From NCBI GenBank assembly GCA_965216535.1, contig OZ244175.1, positions 4,154,001-4,218,000 on the forward strand: a stretch of DNA of 64,000 nucleotides, written 5' to 3'. The stretch's first letter is position 1; every line of letters begins with the position of its first letter. Source of the stretch: Hoeflea_A sp965216535. GTDB lineage: Bacteria; Pseudomonadota; Alphaproteobacteria; Rhizobiales; Rhizobiaceae. A program made the position numbers and the translations under genes. Positions 7,636 through 15,868 of the stretch are shown here, piece by piece. Under the pieces are notes generated by a model that did no database searches, had not been told where the DNA came from, and saw only the letters and a list, made by a program, of their open reading frames with translations.

Positions 7636-9036
7636 CTATTTCGATCTGTATTTGATGATATCGTTGGCGCGCTGCCAGCTCGGCGTGCCCTTTTTCATCT
7701 TGCGTTGAGCGCGTGCTGCGAAGCGCTTGGCTTCTCGGACATTCCCGGCTCGAAAATAACCCTGTGCCTGGGCAAGCTCGGCGTTGGCGACATCACCCGA
7801 TTGCGCGTAGGCCCGAGACAGATGGCCGTATGCGTTGAAGTTATCGGGGTCGGACTTTATCGCGGCCTGCAGTTCACCAACAGCCTTCTGGGCCTGTGCC
7901 GCATCACCAGTCTGAAGATAAGCGAAGCCGAGCCGGCCACGCAGAACACCAGATTTCTTTTTGTCCAATTTGACGGCCTTCGCCAAAGATGCTGCCGCTT
8001 TCTTCGGTTGTCTGGCGCCGAGCAGGATTTCACCCTTCATCTCATGCAAATAGGGATTGTTGCGGTCCTGGGCAATCAACTTGTCGATATCGGCCAGCGC
8101 CCGGCGTGTATCTCCACGCAGATATGAAGATATGGCGATGCCGTATCGGTATCCAACGTTCTTCTTGTTGTTGTTGAACACCCGCGCGACGGCTGCGGCG
8201 CCGCCTGCATACGCTGCTATTTTACCCCGCGCCATATCGTGGCGGCGTTGACGCGATGCCGGATCCTTCTTGTTGAAATTTTTGCTTTTTCGCGCCAGTT
8301 CTTCCATCAGCGCTATGCGGTCTCGGGGCAACGGGTGGCTGGATGTGTATGGATCGCGCCCAACACCTGCCAGAGCCGCCTGTTGCTGAAACCGTTTGAA
8401 GGTCGTCAGCATGCCCTTCGACGATTGGCCGGTAGCATTGAGATATCTGATCGCCGCCCGATCGGCGTTGATTTCCTCTGTGCGTTGGTAACTCAGCAGG
8501 GACCGCTGGGCGATGCTGGGTGCAGCTGCAGCCAAACCACCGCCAACGCTGCTTCCTCCCGACGATCCCGCGGCACTAGCCGCGGCTGCCGCGCCGATCC
8601 CGGCGAGCGTTCCCACCACTGCCAGGATTCTCGCTCGGGCAAGCTGTTCACGGAGGCGTTCCTGATGACCTCCGGCGATGTGCCCCGATTCATGAGCCAA
8701 CACCCCGATGATTTCATTGGGTGATTCGGCAAGGACGATCGCACCGGTGTTGATGAAGATCCGACGACCGGCGACGAAAGCATTGAACGACAGGTTGTTC
8801 AGCAGAATGATATCGATACCGCGGTTGCTGAGTCCGGCCGCTTTGAAGATCGGACGCGCGTAATCCGTCATCAGACCCTCGATTTCCGCATCTCGGACGA
8901 CTGGAAGGCCTTGAGCCTGCGCCGGTATCAGCGACGTCATGCACATCGCCAAGGCCGCAAAGAGCGCGACCGCTCTGCGCAGCAATGTGCTGTCAATCGG
9001 ATTCATGGTGGGGTCGTTGCTCCGTCGATGATGCAT
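7636..9036 (-). CDS. M48 family metalloprotease with TPR region (BepA-like)
   Basis: A 466-residue secreted protein. After a signal peptide comes a peptidase M48 domain with zinc motif HESGH (115-119) and a third ligand Glu further on. A glycine/alanine-rich loop and C-terminal TPR-like helices (about 270-450) follow. This layout matches BepA/YfgC, a periplasmic protease-chaperone for outer-membrane protein assembly; that role is inferred from the family. ATG 9036 is chosen for AGGGAG 8 nt upstream; ATG 9006 would give a shorter signal peptide and cannot be excluded. The dsbA-like gene follows. Confidence 0.88.
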   Translation of the reverse strand: MHHRRSNDPTMNPIDSTLLRRAVALFAALAMCMTSLIPAQAQGLPVVRDAEIEGLMTDYARPIFKAAGLSNRGIDIILLNNLSFNAFVAGRRIFINTGAIVLAESPNEIIGVLAHESGHIAGGHQERLREQLARARILAVVGTLAGIGAAAAASAAGSSGGSSVGGGLAAAAPSIAQRSLLSYQRTEEINADRAAIRYLNATGQSSKGMLTTFKRFQQQAALAGVGRDPYTSSHPLPRDRIALMEELARKSKNFNKKDPASRQRRHDMARGKIAAYAGGAAAVARVFNNNKKNVGYRYGIAISSYLRGDTRRALADIDKLIAQDRNNPYLHEMKGEILLGARQPKKAAASLAKAVKLDKKKSGVLRGRLGFAYLQTGDAAQAQKAVGELQAAIKSDPDNFNAYGHLSRAYAQSGDVANAELAQAQGYFRAGNVREAKRFAARAQRKMKKGTPSWQRANDIIKYRSK

Positions 9037-9060
9037 CGCACATGCTCCCTGGAACGAAGG

Positions 9061-9085
9061 TACCAAGGAACCGCTTCCCTTGGTA
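9061..9085. repeat. Inverted repeat ahead of the M48 peptidase gene
   Basis: TACCAAGG and CCTTGGTA form perfect 8-bp arms separated by 9 bp. The site lies 25-49 bp upstream of the chosen peptidase start, in its leader or promoter. It could be an operator or an RNA hairpin; no function can be assigned. Confidence 0.4.
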
Positions 9086-9187
9086 TTAACAGTCTATCGG
9101 CGCACAAGCCCACCGCCCGGACTACATTATCGCATGAAAGTGATTACAACAGTGTGCTTGTGATCGCCATCGCAATCGGGCATTTGT

Positions 9188-10408
9188 GTGACGCATTTGC
9201 GATGTCGCGATGTGCTCGCATCTCCTTCCAGCAAACCTGTAATCCGGATACCTTTGTTGATCAAAATCTCCAAACGCAGTGCGGTTGAACCTTTTCATGC
9301 CATGGATGTCCTGGCGAGTGCCGGCCAACGCGCCCGCGAAGGCCATCCTGTTATCTCAATGGCTGTCGGCCAGCCGGCTCATCCCGCAGCGGAAGCTGTC
9401 CGCATCGCAGCTTCCAAAGCGCTTGAGGCCGGTCAGATCGGCTACACGGATTCGCTCGGAACCAATGCTCTCAGATCGGCGATATCAGAACATTACAGTC
9501 GACGGTACGGTGTTGTAGTGGAACCGTCGCGGATCGCGGTGACGACCGGATCCTCCGCAGGCTTCAACTTGGCCTTCCTGACGTTTTTCGATGTCGGTGA
9601 CCGCGTCGCTATCACACGCCCGGGTTATCCCGCATACCGCAACATACTGGCCGCCCTTGGCCTGGAAGCAGTGGAAATACCGGCCGGAGCACAATCCGGC
9701 TTTACGCTGACTCCGGAGGCACTTGAGGCAGCGTCAGCCGATGGCCCGATCGCCGGGGTTCTCCTGGCCAGTCCGGCCAATCCAACAGGCACGGTAACGG
9801 GACGTACGGCGCTCAAGGCGGTCATTGACTACTGCGATGCGGCAGGCATCACGTTCCTCTCCGATGAAATCTATCATGGCCTGAGCTATGGCGATGACGA
9901 AACAACGGCCTTATCTCTCAGCGACCGCTGCGTGGTGATCAATTCCTTCTCGAAATACTATTGCATGACGGGCTGGAGGATCGGCTGGTTGGTGCTGCCG
10001 CACGAATCTGTCCGTCCGCTCGAACGGGTGGCCCAAAGCCTTTACATCAGCGCTCCCGAGCTTTCCCAGATCGCCGCCTGCGCTGCATTCGGTGCAACGG
10101 AAGAACTCGAAAGGGTCAAAGATACCTATCGTCGCAACGGCGCCTTGCTCAAAAAACGACTTCCGGAAATCGGCTTTAGTATCGCGTCGCCCATGGATGG
10201 CGCCTTTTATGCCTATGTCGATGCGAGCAGATTTACGAATGATTCCATGGAGTTCTGCAAGAAAATGCTCACAGAAGTTCATGTTGCGGCCACGCCTGGA
10301 CACGATTTCGATCCGGTGGATGGGCACAAAACAGTGCGCTTTTCCTATGCGGGATCGACAGCGGACATGGAGGAGGCGCTGGTTCGTCTCACCGGCTGGC
10401 TCGGGTGA
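9188..10408 (+). CDS. PLP-dependent class I/II aminotransferase
   Basis: A 406-residue fold-type I aminotransferase. The PLP lysine is Lys256 in INSFSKYYCMTGWRIGW, with the conserved SPANPTGT loop (195-202) and LSDEIYHGL containing the PLP-binding Asp and Tyr. It is probably an aspartate/aromatic-type enzyme; the substrate is not clear from sequence. The true start may be an internal TTG near 9254 or 9257, because homology seems to begin around ISKRSAVEPFHAMDVLA and there is no good Shine-Dalgarno before ATG 9188. It stands alone between the M48 gene (divergent) and gyrA. Confidence 0.87.
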   Translation: MTHLRCRDVLASPSSKPVIRIPLLIKISKRSAVEPFHAMDVLASAGQRAREGHPVISMAVGQPAHPAAEAVRIAASKALEAGQIGYTDSLGTNALRSAISEHYSRRYGVVVEPSRIAVTTGSSAGFNLAFLTFFDVGDRVAITRPGYPAYRNILAALGLEAVEIPAGAQSGFTLTPEALEAASADGPIAGVLLASPANPTGTVTGRTALKAVIDYCDAAGITFLSDEIYHGLSYGDDETTALSLSDRCVVINSFSKYYCMTGWRIGWLVLPHESVRPLERVAQSLYISAPELSQIAACAAFGATEELERVKDTYRRNGALLKKRLPEIGFSIASPMDGAFYAYVDASRFTNDSMEFCKKMLTEVHVAATPGHDFDPVDGHKTVRFSYAGSTADMEEALVRLTGWLG

Positions 10409-10577
10409 GGCCGATGGCACAATTCAACCAGTCAATCTGATTGCGAAAAGGGTTGGATTCGCGGCGTTTTGGCAAAAAATGCCATGCTTGCAAAGGTAAC
10501 CGCTGCCTGTGTGAAAAATTGCGCCGTAACTAACTGAAATTGCTGGTAAAATAAAGCGGCTTTACAGTCGCTCGGAA

Positions 10578-10607
10578 TTGGCTTTTGTAGCGTCAATCGT
10601 CTATAAA
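10578..10607 (+). promoter_or_regulatory. Possible sigma-70 promoter of gyrA
   Basis: TTGGCT at 10578-10583 and TATAAA at 10602-10607 are separated by 18 bp and lie about 40 bp before the gyrA start. The spacing is acceptable but the -35 box is imperfect. The rest of the 239-bp gap upstream of gyrA shows no other feature I can support. Confidence 0.35.
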
Positions 10608-10647
10608 TGTCGGCAACGATTCGACAGCATTCAGCGAGCCTAATTCT

Positions 10648-13410
10648 TTGTCAGAACACGATAATTCCCTGACACCTCCATCCGATCCGCCTGGCATCGA
10701 GCCAATTTCGATCATGGAGGAGATGCAGCGGTCCTATCTCGACTACGCCATGAGCGTAATCGTCAGCCGGGCGCTGCCCGATGTCAGGGACGGATTGAAG
10801 CCGGTGCACCGGCGCATTCTCTACGCCATGCATGAAGGCGGCTTCCACTGGAACCGCAAATACGTGAAGTCGTCCCGCATCATCGGTGACGTCATGGGTA
10901 AATATCACCCGCATGGTGACCAGGCGATTTACGATGCCATGGTGCGCATGGCGCAGGATTTCTCCATGCGGGTCCCGCTGATCGACGGGCAGGGGAATTT
11001 CGGGTCGATCGACGGCGACCCGCCGGCTGCCATGCGGTACACCGAATCGCGCCTGGCCAAGGTCGCCCACGAACTTCTCGAGGATATCGACAAGGACACG
11101 GTCGATTTCCAGGACAACTACGACGCATCGGCCAGCGAGCCGCGGGTCATTCCTGCGCGCTTCCCCAATCTGCTGGTCAACGGCGCCGGTGGCATTGCCG
11201 TCGGCATGGCTACCAACATACCGCCGCACAATCTCGGCGAAGTGATCGATGGCTGTATCGCACTGATCGACAATCCATCGATCGACCTCCCGGAGCTGAT
11301 TGATATCATTCCGGGCCCGGATTTCCCCACCGGGGGTTTGATCCTCGGGCGGGGCGGCATTGCGTCAGCCTACAAGACCGGCCGTGGCTCTGTGGTGATG
11401 CGTGGGCGTGTCCACACCGAGCAAATCCGAGGCGACCGTGAGGCCCTGATCGTCACCGAGGTGCCGTATCAGGTCAACAAGGCCTCGATGATCGAGAAAA
11501 TGGCCGAGCTGGTGCGCGACAAGCGCATCGAGGGCATATCCGACATCCGCGACGAGTCGGACCGGGACGGATATCGCGTGGTCATCGAATTGCGACGCGA
11601 TGCGGTCGCCGACGTCGTGCTGAACCAACTCTATCGGTTCACACCACTGCAGACCTCGTTTGGCTGCAACATGGTCGCACTCAACGGCGGCAAGCCGGAA
11701 CAGATGACGCTTCTGGACATGCTGAAGGCATTCGTGTCCTTCCGCGAAGAGGTCATCAGCCGACGGACCAAATTCCTGCTAAACAAGGCGCGGGAACGAG
11801 CTCACGTGCTCGTCGGCCTGGCGATTGCCGTTGCCAATATCGACGAGGTCATCAGCCTGATCCGCAATGCACCGGATCCGGCTGAGGCGCGTCGCCAGTT
11901 GATGGAGCGACGCTGGCCCGCGAAAGATGTCGAACCCCTTATCGTTCTGATCGACGATCCGCGCCATCGCATCAACGAGGACGGGACCTACAACCTGTCC
12001 GAAGAGCAGGCGCGGGCGATCCTGGAACTGCGCCTTGCGCGCCTCACGGCCCTTGGGCGCGACGAAATCGCCGACGAACTGAACACGATCGGCACCGAGA
12101 TCAAGGATTACCTGGAAATCCTGGCATCGCGCATCCGCATCTTTGAAATCGTCAAAAAAGAGCTGATCGACGTTCGAGACGAGTTCGCCACACCGCGCCG
12201 CACGGAAATTACCGAAGGCGGTCCGGACATGGAGGACGAGGACCTGATCGCCCGGGAAGACATGGTGGTGACCGTGTCGCATTCCGGCTACATCAAGCGC
12301 GTGCCCCTGACCACCTATCGCGCCCAGCGGCGCGGCGGCAAGGGTCGGTCCGGCATGTCGACCCGCGACGAAGATTTCGTGACGCGGTTGTTCGTGGCCA
12401 ATACCCATACGCCGGTTCTGTTCTTTTCCTCGCGTGGCATCGTTTACAAGGAAAAGGTCTGGCGATTGCCGATCGGATCACCACAGTCGCGCGGCAAGGC
12501 GCTGATCAACATGCTGCCGTTGCAGCAGGGCGAGCGCATCACATCCATCATGCCGCTACCAGAGGACGAGGAGAGCTGGAGCGACCTCGACGTCATGTTC
12601 TCCACGACACGGGGCACGGTTCGACGCAACAAGCTTTCGGACTTCGTCCAGGTCAACCGCAATGGCAAGATCGCCATGAAGCTGGATGACGAAAAGGACG
12701 CCATTCTGAATGTTGAAACCTGCAGCGAGCACGATGATGTGTTGCTGACCACAGCGCTTGGGCAGTGCATTCGTTTCCCCGTGACTGACGTCAGGGTGTT
12801 TGCGGGACGCAACTCCGTTGGCGTACGAGGGATCAGCCTTGCGGACGGCGATAAGGTCATATCCATGACGATTCTTGCGCACGTCGAGGCGACGCCGGCC
12901 GAGCGAGCCGCATATATCAAATGGAGCCGTGCCGACGACGTGGAACTGGTAGGTGAAGACGCCACCGAGCAAGTCGAAGGTGATCTGACCGAAGAGCGGG
13001 CACAGGAACTGCAGGCGGTGGAACAATTCGTTCTGACGGTCAGCGAAAAGGGTTACGGCAAACGATCTTCATCCTACGACTTCCGAATTTCCGGACGTGG
13101 CGGCAAGGGTATTCGCGCGACTGATACGGCCAAGGTTGATGAAATCGGCCCATTGGTGGCGACCTTCCCGGTGGAAGAAGAAGATCAGATCATGCTGGTA
13201 TCTGATGGTGGCCAGTTGATCCGCGTTCCGGTGAACGGGATTCGCATCGCCAGCCGGGCAACAAAGGGCGTAACCATCTTTTCCACTTCGAAGCAGGAAC
13301 GGGTGGTTTCGGTCGAGCGTATCAACGAACCGGAATCCGATGACGAAAACGGCGAGCACGGCGAAACAGACGGAGCCGAAGGACCGGAGTCGAATTCACC
13401 AACAGAGTAG
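10648..13410 (+). CDS. gyrA: DNA gyrase subunit A
   Basis: A 920-residue GyrA, the DNA-cleaving subunit of gyrase. The winged-helix and tower domains carry the catalytic tyrosine Tyr131 in AAMRYTE. The C-terminal beta-pinwheel follows, with the GyrA-box-like QRRGGKGRSG near 558, and the protein ends in an acidic tail. The quinolone-resistance region reads HPHGDQAIYDAMVRMAQDF, so the residue equivalent to E. coli Ser83 is Gln92 while Asp87 is kept as Asp96. The start is TTG at 10648; the first ATG would delete conserved residues. coaD and the cyclophilin genes follow on the same strand. Confidence 0.98.
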   Translation: MSEHDNSLTPPSDPPGIEPISIMEEMQRSYLDYAMSVIVSRALPDVRDGLKPVHRRILYAMHEGGFHWNRKYVKSSRIIGDVMGKYHPHGDQAIYDAMVRMAQDFSMRVPLIDGQGNFGSIDGDPPAAMRYTESRLAKVAHELLEDIDKDTVDFQDNYDASASEPRVIPARFPNLLVNGAGGIAVGMATNIPPHNLGEVIDGCIALIDNPSIDLPELIDIIPGPDFPTGGLILGRGGIASAYKTGRGSVVMRGRVHTEQIRGDREALIVTEVPYQVNKASMIEKMAELVRDKRIEGISDIRDESDRDGYRVVIELRRDAVADVVLNQLYRFTPLQTSFGCNMVALNGGKPEQMTLLDMLKAFVSFREEVISRRTKFLLNKARERAHVLVGLAIAVANIDEVISLIRNAPDPAEARRQLMERRWPAKDVEPLIVLIDDPRHRINEDGTYNLSEEQARAILELRLARLTALGRDEIADELNTIGTEIKDYLEILASRIRIFEIVKKELIDVRDEFATPRRTEITEGGPDMEDEDLIAREDMVVTVSHSGYIKRVPLTTYRAQRRGGKGRSGMSTRDEDFVTRLFVANTHTPVLFFSSRGIVYKEKVWRLPIGSPQSRGKALINMLPLQQGERITSIMPLPEDEESWSDLDVMFSTTRGTVRRNKLSDFVQVNRNGKIAMKLDDEKDAILNVETCSEHDDVLLTTALGQCIRFPVTDVRVFAGRNSVGVRGISLADGDKVISMTILAHVEATPAERAAYIKWSRADDVELVGEDATEQVEGDLTEERAQELQAVEQFVLTVSEKGYGKRSSSYDFRISGRGGKGIRATDTAKVDEIGPLVATFPVEEEDQIMLVSDGGQLIRVPVNGIRIASRATKGVTIFSTSKQERVVSVERINEPESDDENGEHGETDGAEGPESNSPTE

Positions 13411-13464
13411 ACGTTGGCACCCAGTCGAGCCCTGGTTTGTCGGAACAAAAACAAACATTTGCTG

Positions 13465-13506
13465 TAAAAAATGAAAAATCCGGATGGCAGGGGAACCATC
13501 CGGATT
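13465..13506 (-). terminator. Rho-independent terminator of the 44-residue membrane protein gene
   Basis: A perfect 11-bp stem (13477-13487 with 13496-13506) and an 8-nt loop are followed on the minus strand by TTTCATTTTTT. It lies about 50 bp after the stop codon of the small minus-strand gene at 13559. On the plus strand there is no T tract, so it is unlikely to be the main gyrA terminator. Confidence 0.75.
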
Positions 13507-13558
13507 CTCAGGGGTCTTGATTGGAGGTCAAAGGGATCCCTGATAAACTCAAAATTGA

Positions 13559-13693
13559 CTAATGGCGGGTTCTGGTACGCGCCTTTTCCGTCGCTTCGAT
13601 TTCTTCACGACGCATGGCAAGCATCGCCGCGCCCATGGTCGCGAGGAACATGGATGCAATGAGAACGGCAAGAATTGTAAGTGCTGTAATCAT
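13559..13693 (-). CDS. Small single-pass membrane protein (44 residues)
   Basis: A 44-residue frame read directly from the minus strand. It begins MITALTILAVLIASMFLATM and ends in a highly charged tail (RREEIEATEKARTRTRH). Residues about 2-27 form one transmembrane helix; the positive tail predicts N-out/C-in topology. TGGAG lies 6 nt before the ATG and a good terminator follows, so it looks like a real gene. I do not recognise the family. A second micro-protein of the same design lies 190 bp upstream on the same strand. Confidence 0.6.
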   Translation of the reverse strand: MITALTILAVLIASMFLATMGAAMLAMRREEIEATEKARTRTRH

Positions 13694-13882
13694 CTTCGAC
13701 TCCAGAATTTTACCTTTCGGCAAACCTGACTATTCGCCAGTCCCGAGCAGTTCCGTGTCATTGGGGATATGGTGACTGAGTCCAGCACATTCAATGCTGG
13801 TCGATGCTGTGTGAACGAAAGTTAATATTTGCACACGGCATCGTGATCCCCCCAACAGCCCGGACTGCGTCGGCATTGCCTG

Positions 13883-13999
13883 TCAGTTGCGACGCTCATC
13901 CCGCTTCTGCCGAACTGCCTGGCGCGATGAGGCCAACAGCAAGGCGGAAGCAATCGTGGTTGTTGCGAAGAGGGTAGCAACAAGGAATAAAACAACCAT
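13883..13999 (-). CDS. Small single-pass membrane protein (38 residues)
   Basis: A 38-residue frame on the minus strand starting MVVLFLVATLFATTTIASAL and ending in a basic tail (RQAVRQKRDERRN). It consists of one hydrophobic helix plus a positively charged cytoplasmic end. AGGAG lies 8 nt upstream of the ATG. The leader can form a hairpin whose second arm (14001-14008) overlaps the end of this Shine-Dalgarno and the spacer. The family is unknown. Size and layout match the 44-residue neighbour at 13559. Confidence 0.55.
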   Translation of the reverse strand: MVVLFLVATLFATTTIASALLLASSRQAVRQKRDERRN

Positions 14000-14000
14000 T

Positions 14001-14042
14001 GTGAATTCTCCTGCAATTGTTGGAATCACATTAAGAATTCAC
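14001..14042 (-). promoter_or_regulatory. Inverted repeat that may sequester the ribosome site of the 38-residue gene
   Basis: GTGAATTC and GAATTCAC (8-bp arms, 26-bp spacing) flank the leader of the 38-residue gene. In the minus-strand transcript the downstream arm covers the last base of AGGAG and the spacer up to the ATG. It could be a translational switch or a DNA operator in the divergent region with coaD; neither is proven. Confidence 0.35.
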
Positions 14043-14178
14043 GCCTGACGGCTTGCTGAAGCCCACATTCAGTTGCCGTTCATCTTTTTTGGAAGGTGTT
14101 GTTGCCGCACAAGTGCGTTTGGCTTGCACCGGCCTTGCTGCCGTGACAAAAGGCACCACAGCAAAGGGCGATACAGGC

Positions 14179-14667
14179 ATGACGGTTGCTTTCTACCCAG
14201 GTTCGTTCGATCCGATCACCAACGGGCACATGGATGTCCTGGTTCAGGCCCTGAATGTGGCTGACCGCATTGTTGTTGGCATCGGGGTTCAGGCTTCAAA
14301 GAAACCGCTTTTCAGCTTCGACAAACGTGCCGAGTTGATATCCGCCTCCTTGGCGGGCGTCCTGCCAGGTGAAGAAAACCGGATTTCGGTGGTTTCGTTC
14401 GACAATCTCGCTGTCGATGCGGCGAGGGAAAACGGAGCGACGATGCTGATGCGCGGATTGCGTGACGGCAGCGACCTCGATTACGAAATGCAAATGGCCG
14501 GAATGAACCGCGAGATGGCTCCGGAGATCCAGACGGTCTTCCTGCCGGCCAGTCCGCTCAACCGGCCCATTACCGCCACATTGGTACGCCAGATCGCGGC
14601 GATGGGTGGGGACGTCAGCGCTTTTGTGCCGGGCCCTGTTCTCACGGCACTTGGTGAACGCAATTAG
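14179..14667 (+). CDS. coaD: Pantetheine-phosphate adenylyltransferase
   Basis: A 162-residue CoaD, which adenylates 4'-phosphopantetheine to dephospho-CoA, the penultimate step of CoA synthesis. The nucleotidyltransferase motif GSFDPITNGH (8-17) and the MLMRGLRDGSDLDYEMQM substrate segment are intact. The C-terminal motif near NRPITATLVR replaces the more usual ISSTLVR. The start at 14179 is used because the protein then begins MTVAFYPGSFDP, as the family does; the open frame upstream to 14053 is not conserved-looking. It precedes the ppi-queA-tgt run. Confidence 0.96.
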   Translation: MTVAFYPGSFDPITNGHMDVLVQALNVADRIVVGIGVQASKKPLFSFDKRAELISASLAGVLPGEENRISVVSFDNLAVDAARENGATMLMRGLRDGSDLDYEMQMAGMNREMAPEIQTVFLPASPLNRPITATLVRQIAAMGGDVSAFVPGPVLTALGERN

Positions 14668-14719
14668 GCATTCGGCCCGCAAAACGACTTGAAGCAGGGC
14701 CGATGGAAACGGAGATCCA

Positions 14720-15295
14720 ATGAAATCACTCACTACAATCGCCCTAGCGGCAATGATGGCGTTTGGCCTGGTCATATCTGCGGCAGCAGATGTCAAACCC
14801 GAAAACAAATTGACGATCACGCTGAAAGACGGTGACGTCGTGATCGAGCTGTTGCCGGATGTCGCGCCCGAACACGTCGCGCGGATCAAGGAGCTGGCCA
14901 GGGAAGGCCAATATGACAATGTCGCTTTCCACCGTGTGATCGACGGCTTCATGGCCCAGACGGGCGACGTTCAATTTGGCGATATGGAAGCAGGTTTCAG
15001 CCCTCGCAGGGTCGGTACCGGCGGTTCCAGCAAGCCCAACCTGCCGGCAGAGTTTTCCAATGTTCCGTTCGATGCCGGTGTTGTCGGCATGGCACGTTCG
15101 AGCAATCCCAATTCGGCAAACTCGCAGTTTTTCATCATGTTCGATGATGGGCATTTCCTGAACAACCAGTATACGGTGTTCGGTCGCGTCATCGATGGCA
15201 TGCAGCACGTCAGGAAGATCAAGCGCGGCGACCAAGCGGCAAACGGCGTCGTCGAAGATCCGGACCGGATGATCAAGGTCCGGGTTGGCGGATAA
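14720..15295 (+). CDS. Periplasmic cyclophilin-type peptidyl-prolyl isomerase
   Basis: A 191-residue protein with a signal peptide (residues 1-23, ISAAADV) followed by a cyclophilin domain, which accelerates proline cis/trans isomerisation in exported proteins. The cyclophilin core is seen as FHRVIDGFMAQTGD and ANSQFFIMF. Compared with its neighbour it has an insertion (VQFGDMEAGFSPRRVG) after GD. AGATCC precedes the ATG. It forms a tandem pair with the cytoplasmic cyclophilin 24 bp downstream. Confidence 0.93.
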   Translation: MKSLTTIALAAMMAFGLVISAAADVKPENKLTITLKDGDVVIELLPDVAPEHVARIKELAREGQYDNVAFHRVIDGFMAQTGDVQFGDMEAGFSPRRVGTGGSSKPNLPAEFSNVPFDAGVVGMARSSNPNSANSQFFIMFDDGHFLNNQYTVFGRVIDGMQHVRKIKRGDQAANGVVEDPDRMIKVRVGG

Positions 15296-15319
15296 ACGAG
15301 AATACCAAGGAGAATTCGC

Positions 15320-15793
15320 ATGGCCGAAATCAAGGACCCGGAAAACACCATCGTCATGGAAACCAGCAAAGGCAAGGTGGTGATTGAACTGCTGCCTGAC
15401 CTGGCGCCCAAACACGTGACGCGCATCAAGGAACTGGCCCGGGAAAAGTTCTACGACGGTGTCGTGTTTCACCGGGTTATCGACGGGTTCATGGCGCAAA
15501 CGGGAGACCCCACCGGCACTGGTATGGGCGGATCGGAAAAGCCGGATCTGGAAGCCGAGTTTTCGAATGTCAGTCATGTCCGGGGAACCTGCTCCATGGC
15601 GCGTTCGCAGAACCCGAACTCGGCCAACTCGCAGTTCTTCATCTGTTTCGAAGATGCTCCGTGGCTGAACAAGCAATACAGTGTCTGGGGACAGGTCATC
15701 GAAGGGATGGACATCGTTGACAAGATCAAGCGCGGCGAGCCTGTGAAAGATCCCGACAGCATCGACAGCATGCGTGTTGCCGCCGACCTCTGA
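15320..15793 (+). CDS. Cytoplasmic cyclophilin-type peptidyl-prolyl isomerase
   Basis: A 157-residue cyclophilin without a signal peptide, related to PpiB. The core FHRVIDGFMAQTGDPTGTGMGG and the PNSANSQFFICF segment are typical; the tail is short. AAGGAG lies before the ATG, giving strong translation. The close similarity to the upstream secreted paralogue (shared RIKELARE, HRVIDGFMAQTGD and SNPNSANSQFF-like blocks) indicates duplication, with one copy exported and one cytoplasmic. Confidence 0.95.
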   Translation: MAEIKDPENTIVMETSKGKVVIELLPDLAPKHVTRIKELAREKFYDGVVFHRVIDGFMAQTGDPTGTGMGGSEKPDLEAEFSNVSHVRGTCSMARSQNPNSANSQFFICFEDAPWLNKQYSVWGQVIEGMDIVDKIKRGEPVKDPDSIDSMRVAADL

Positions 15794-15813
15794 CCCGATC
15801 ATTATCTGCGGAT

Positions 15814-15850
15814 ACGGCGCTCGCATCGATGGATGCGGGCGCCGTTGCTT
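15814..15850 (+). terminator. Hairpin terminator after the cyclophilin pair
   Basis: A 14-bp stem with one T.G pair (15814-15827 with 15832-15845) closes on a GATG tetraloop and is followed by a weak T-rich stretch (TGCTTT). It begins 21 bp after the cyclophilin stop codon and ends just before queA, so it may end or attenuate transcription between the two. Confidence 0.55.
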
Positions 15851-15868
15851 TACCAGCCGAATTTGACC

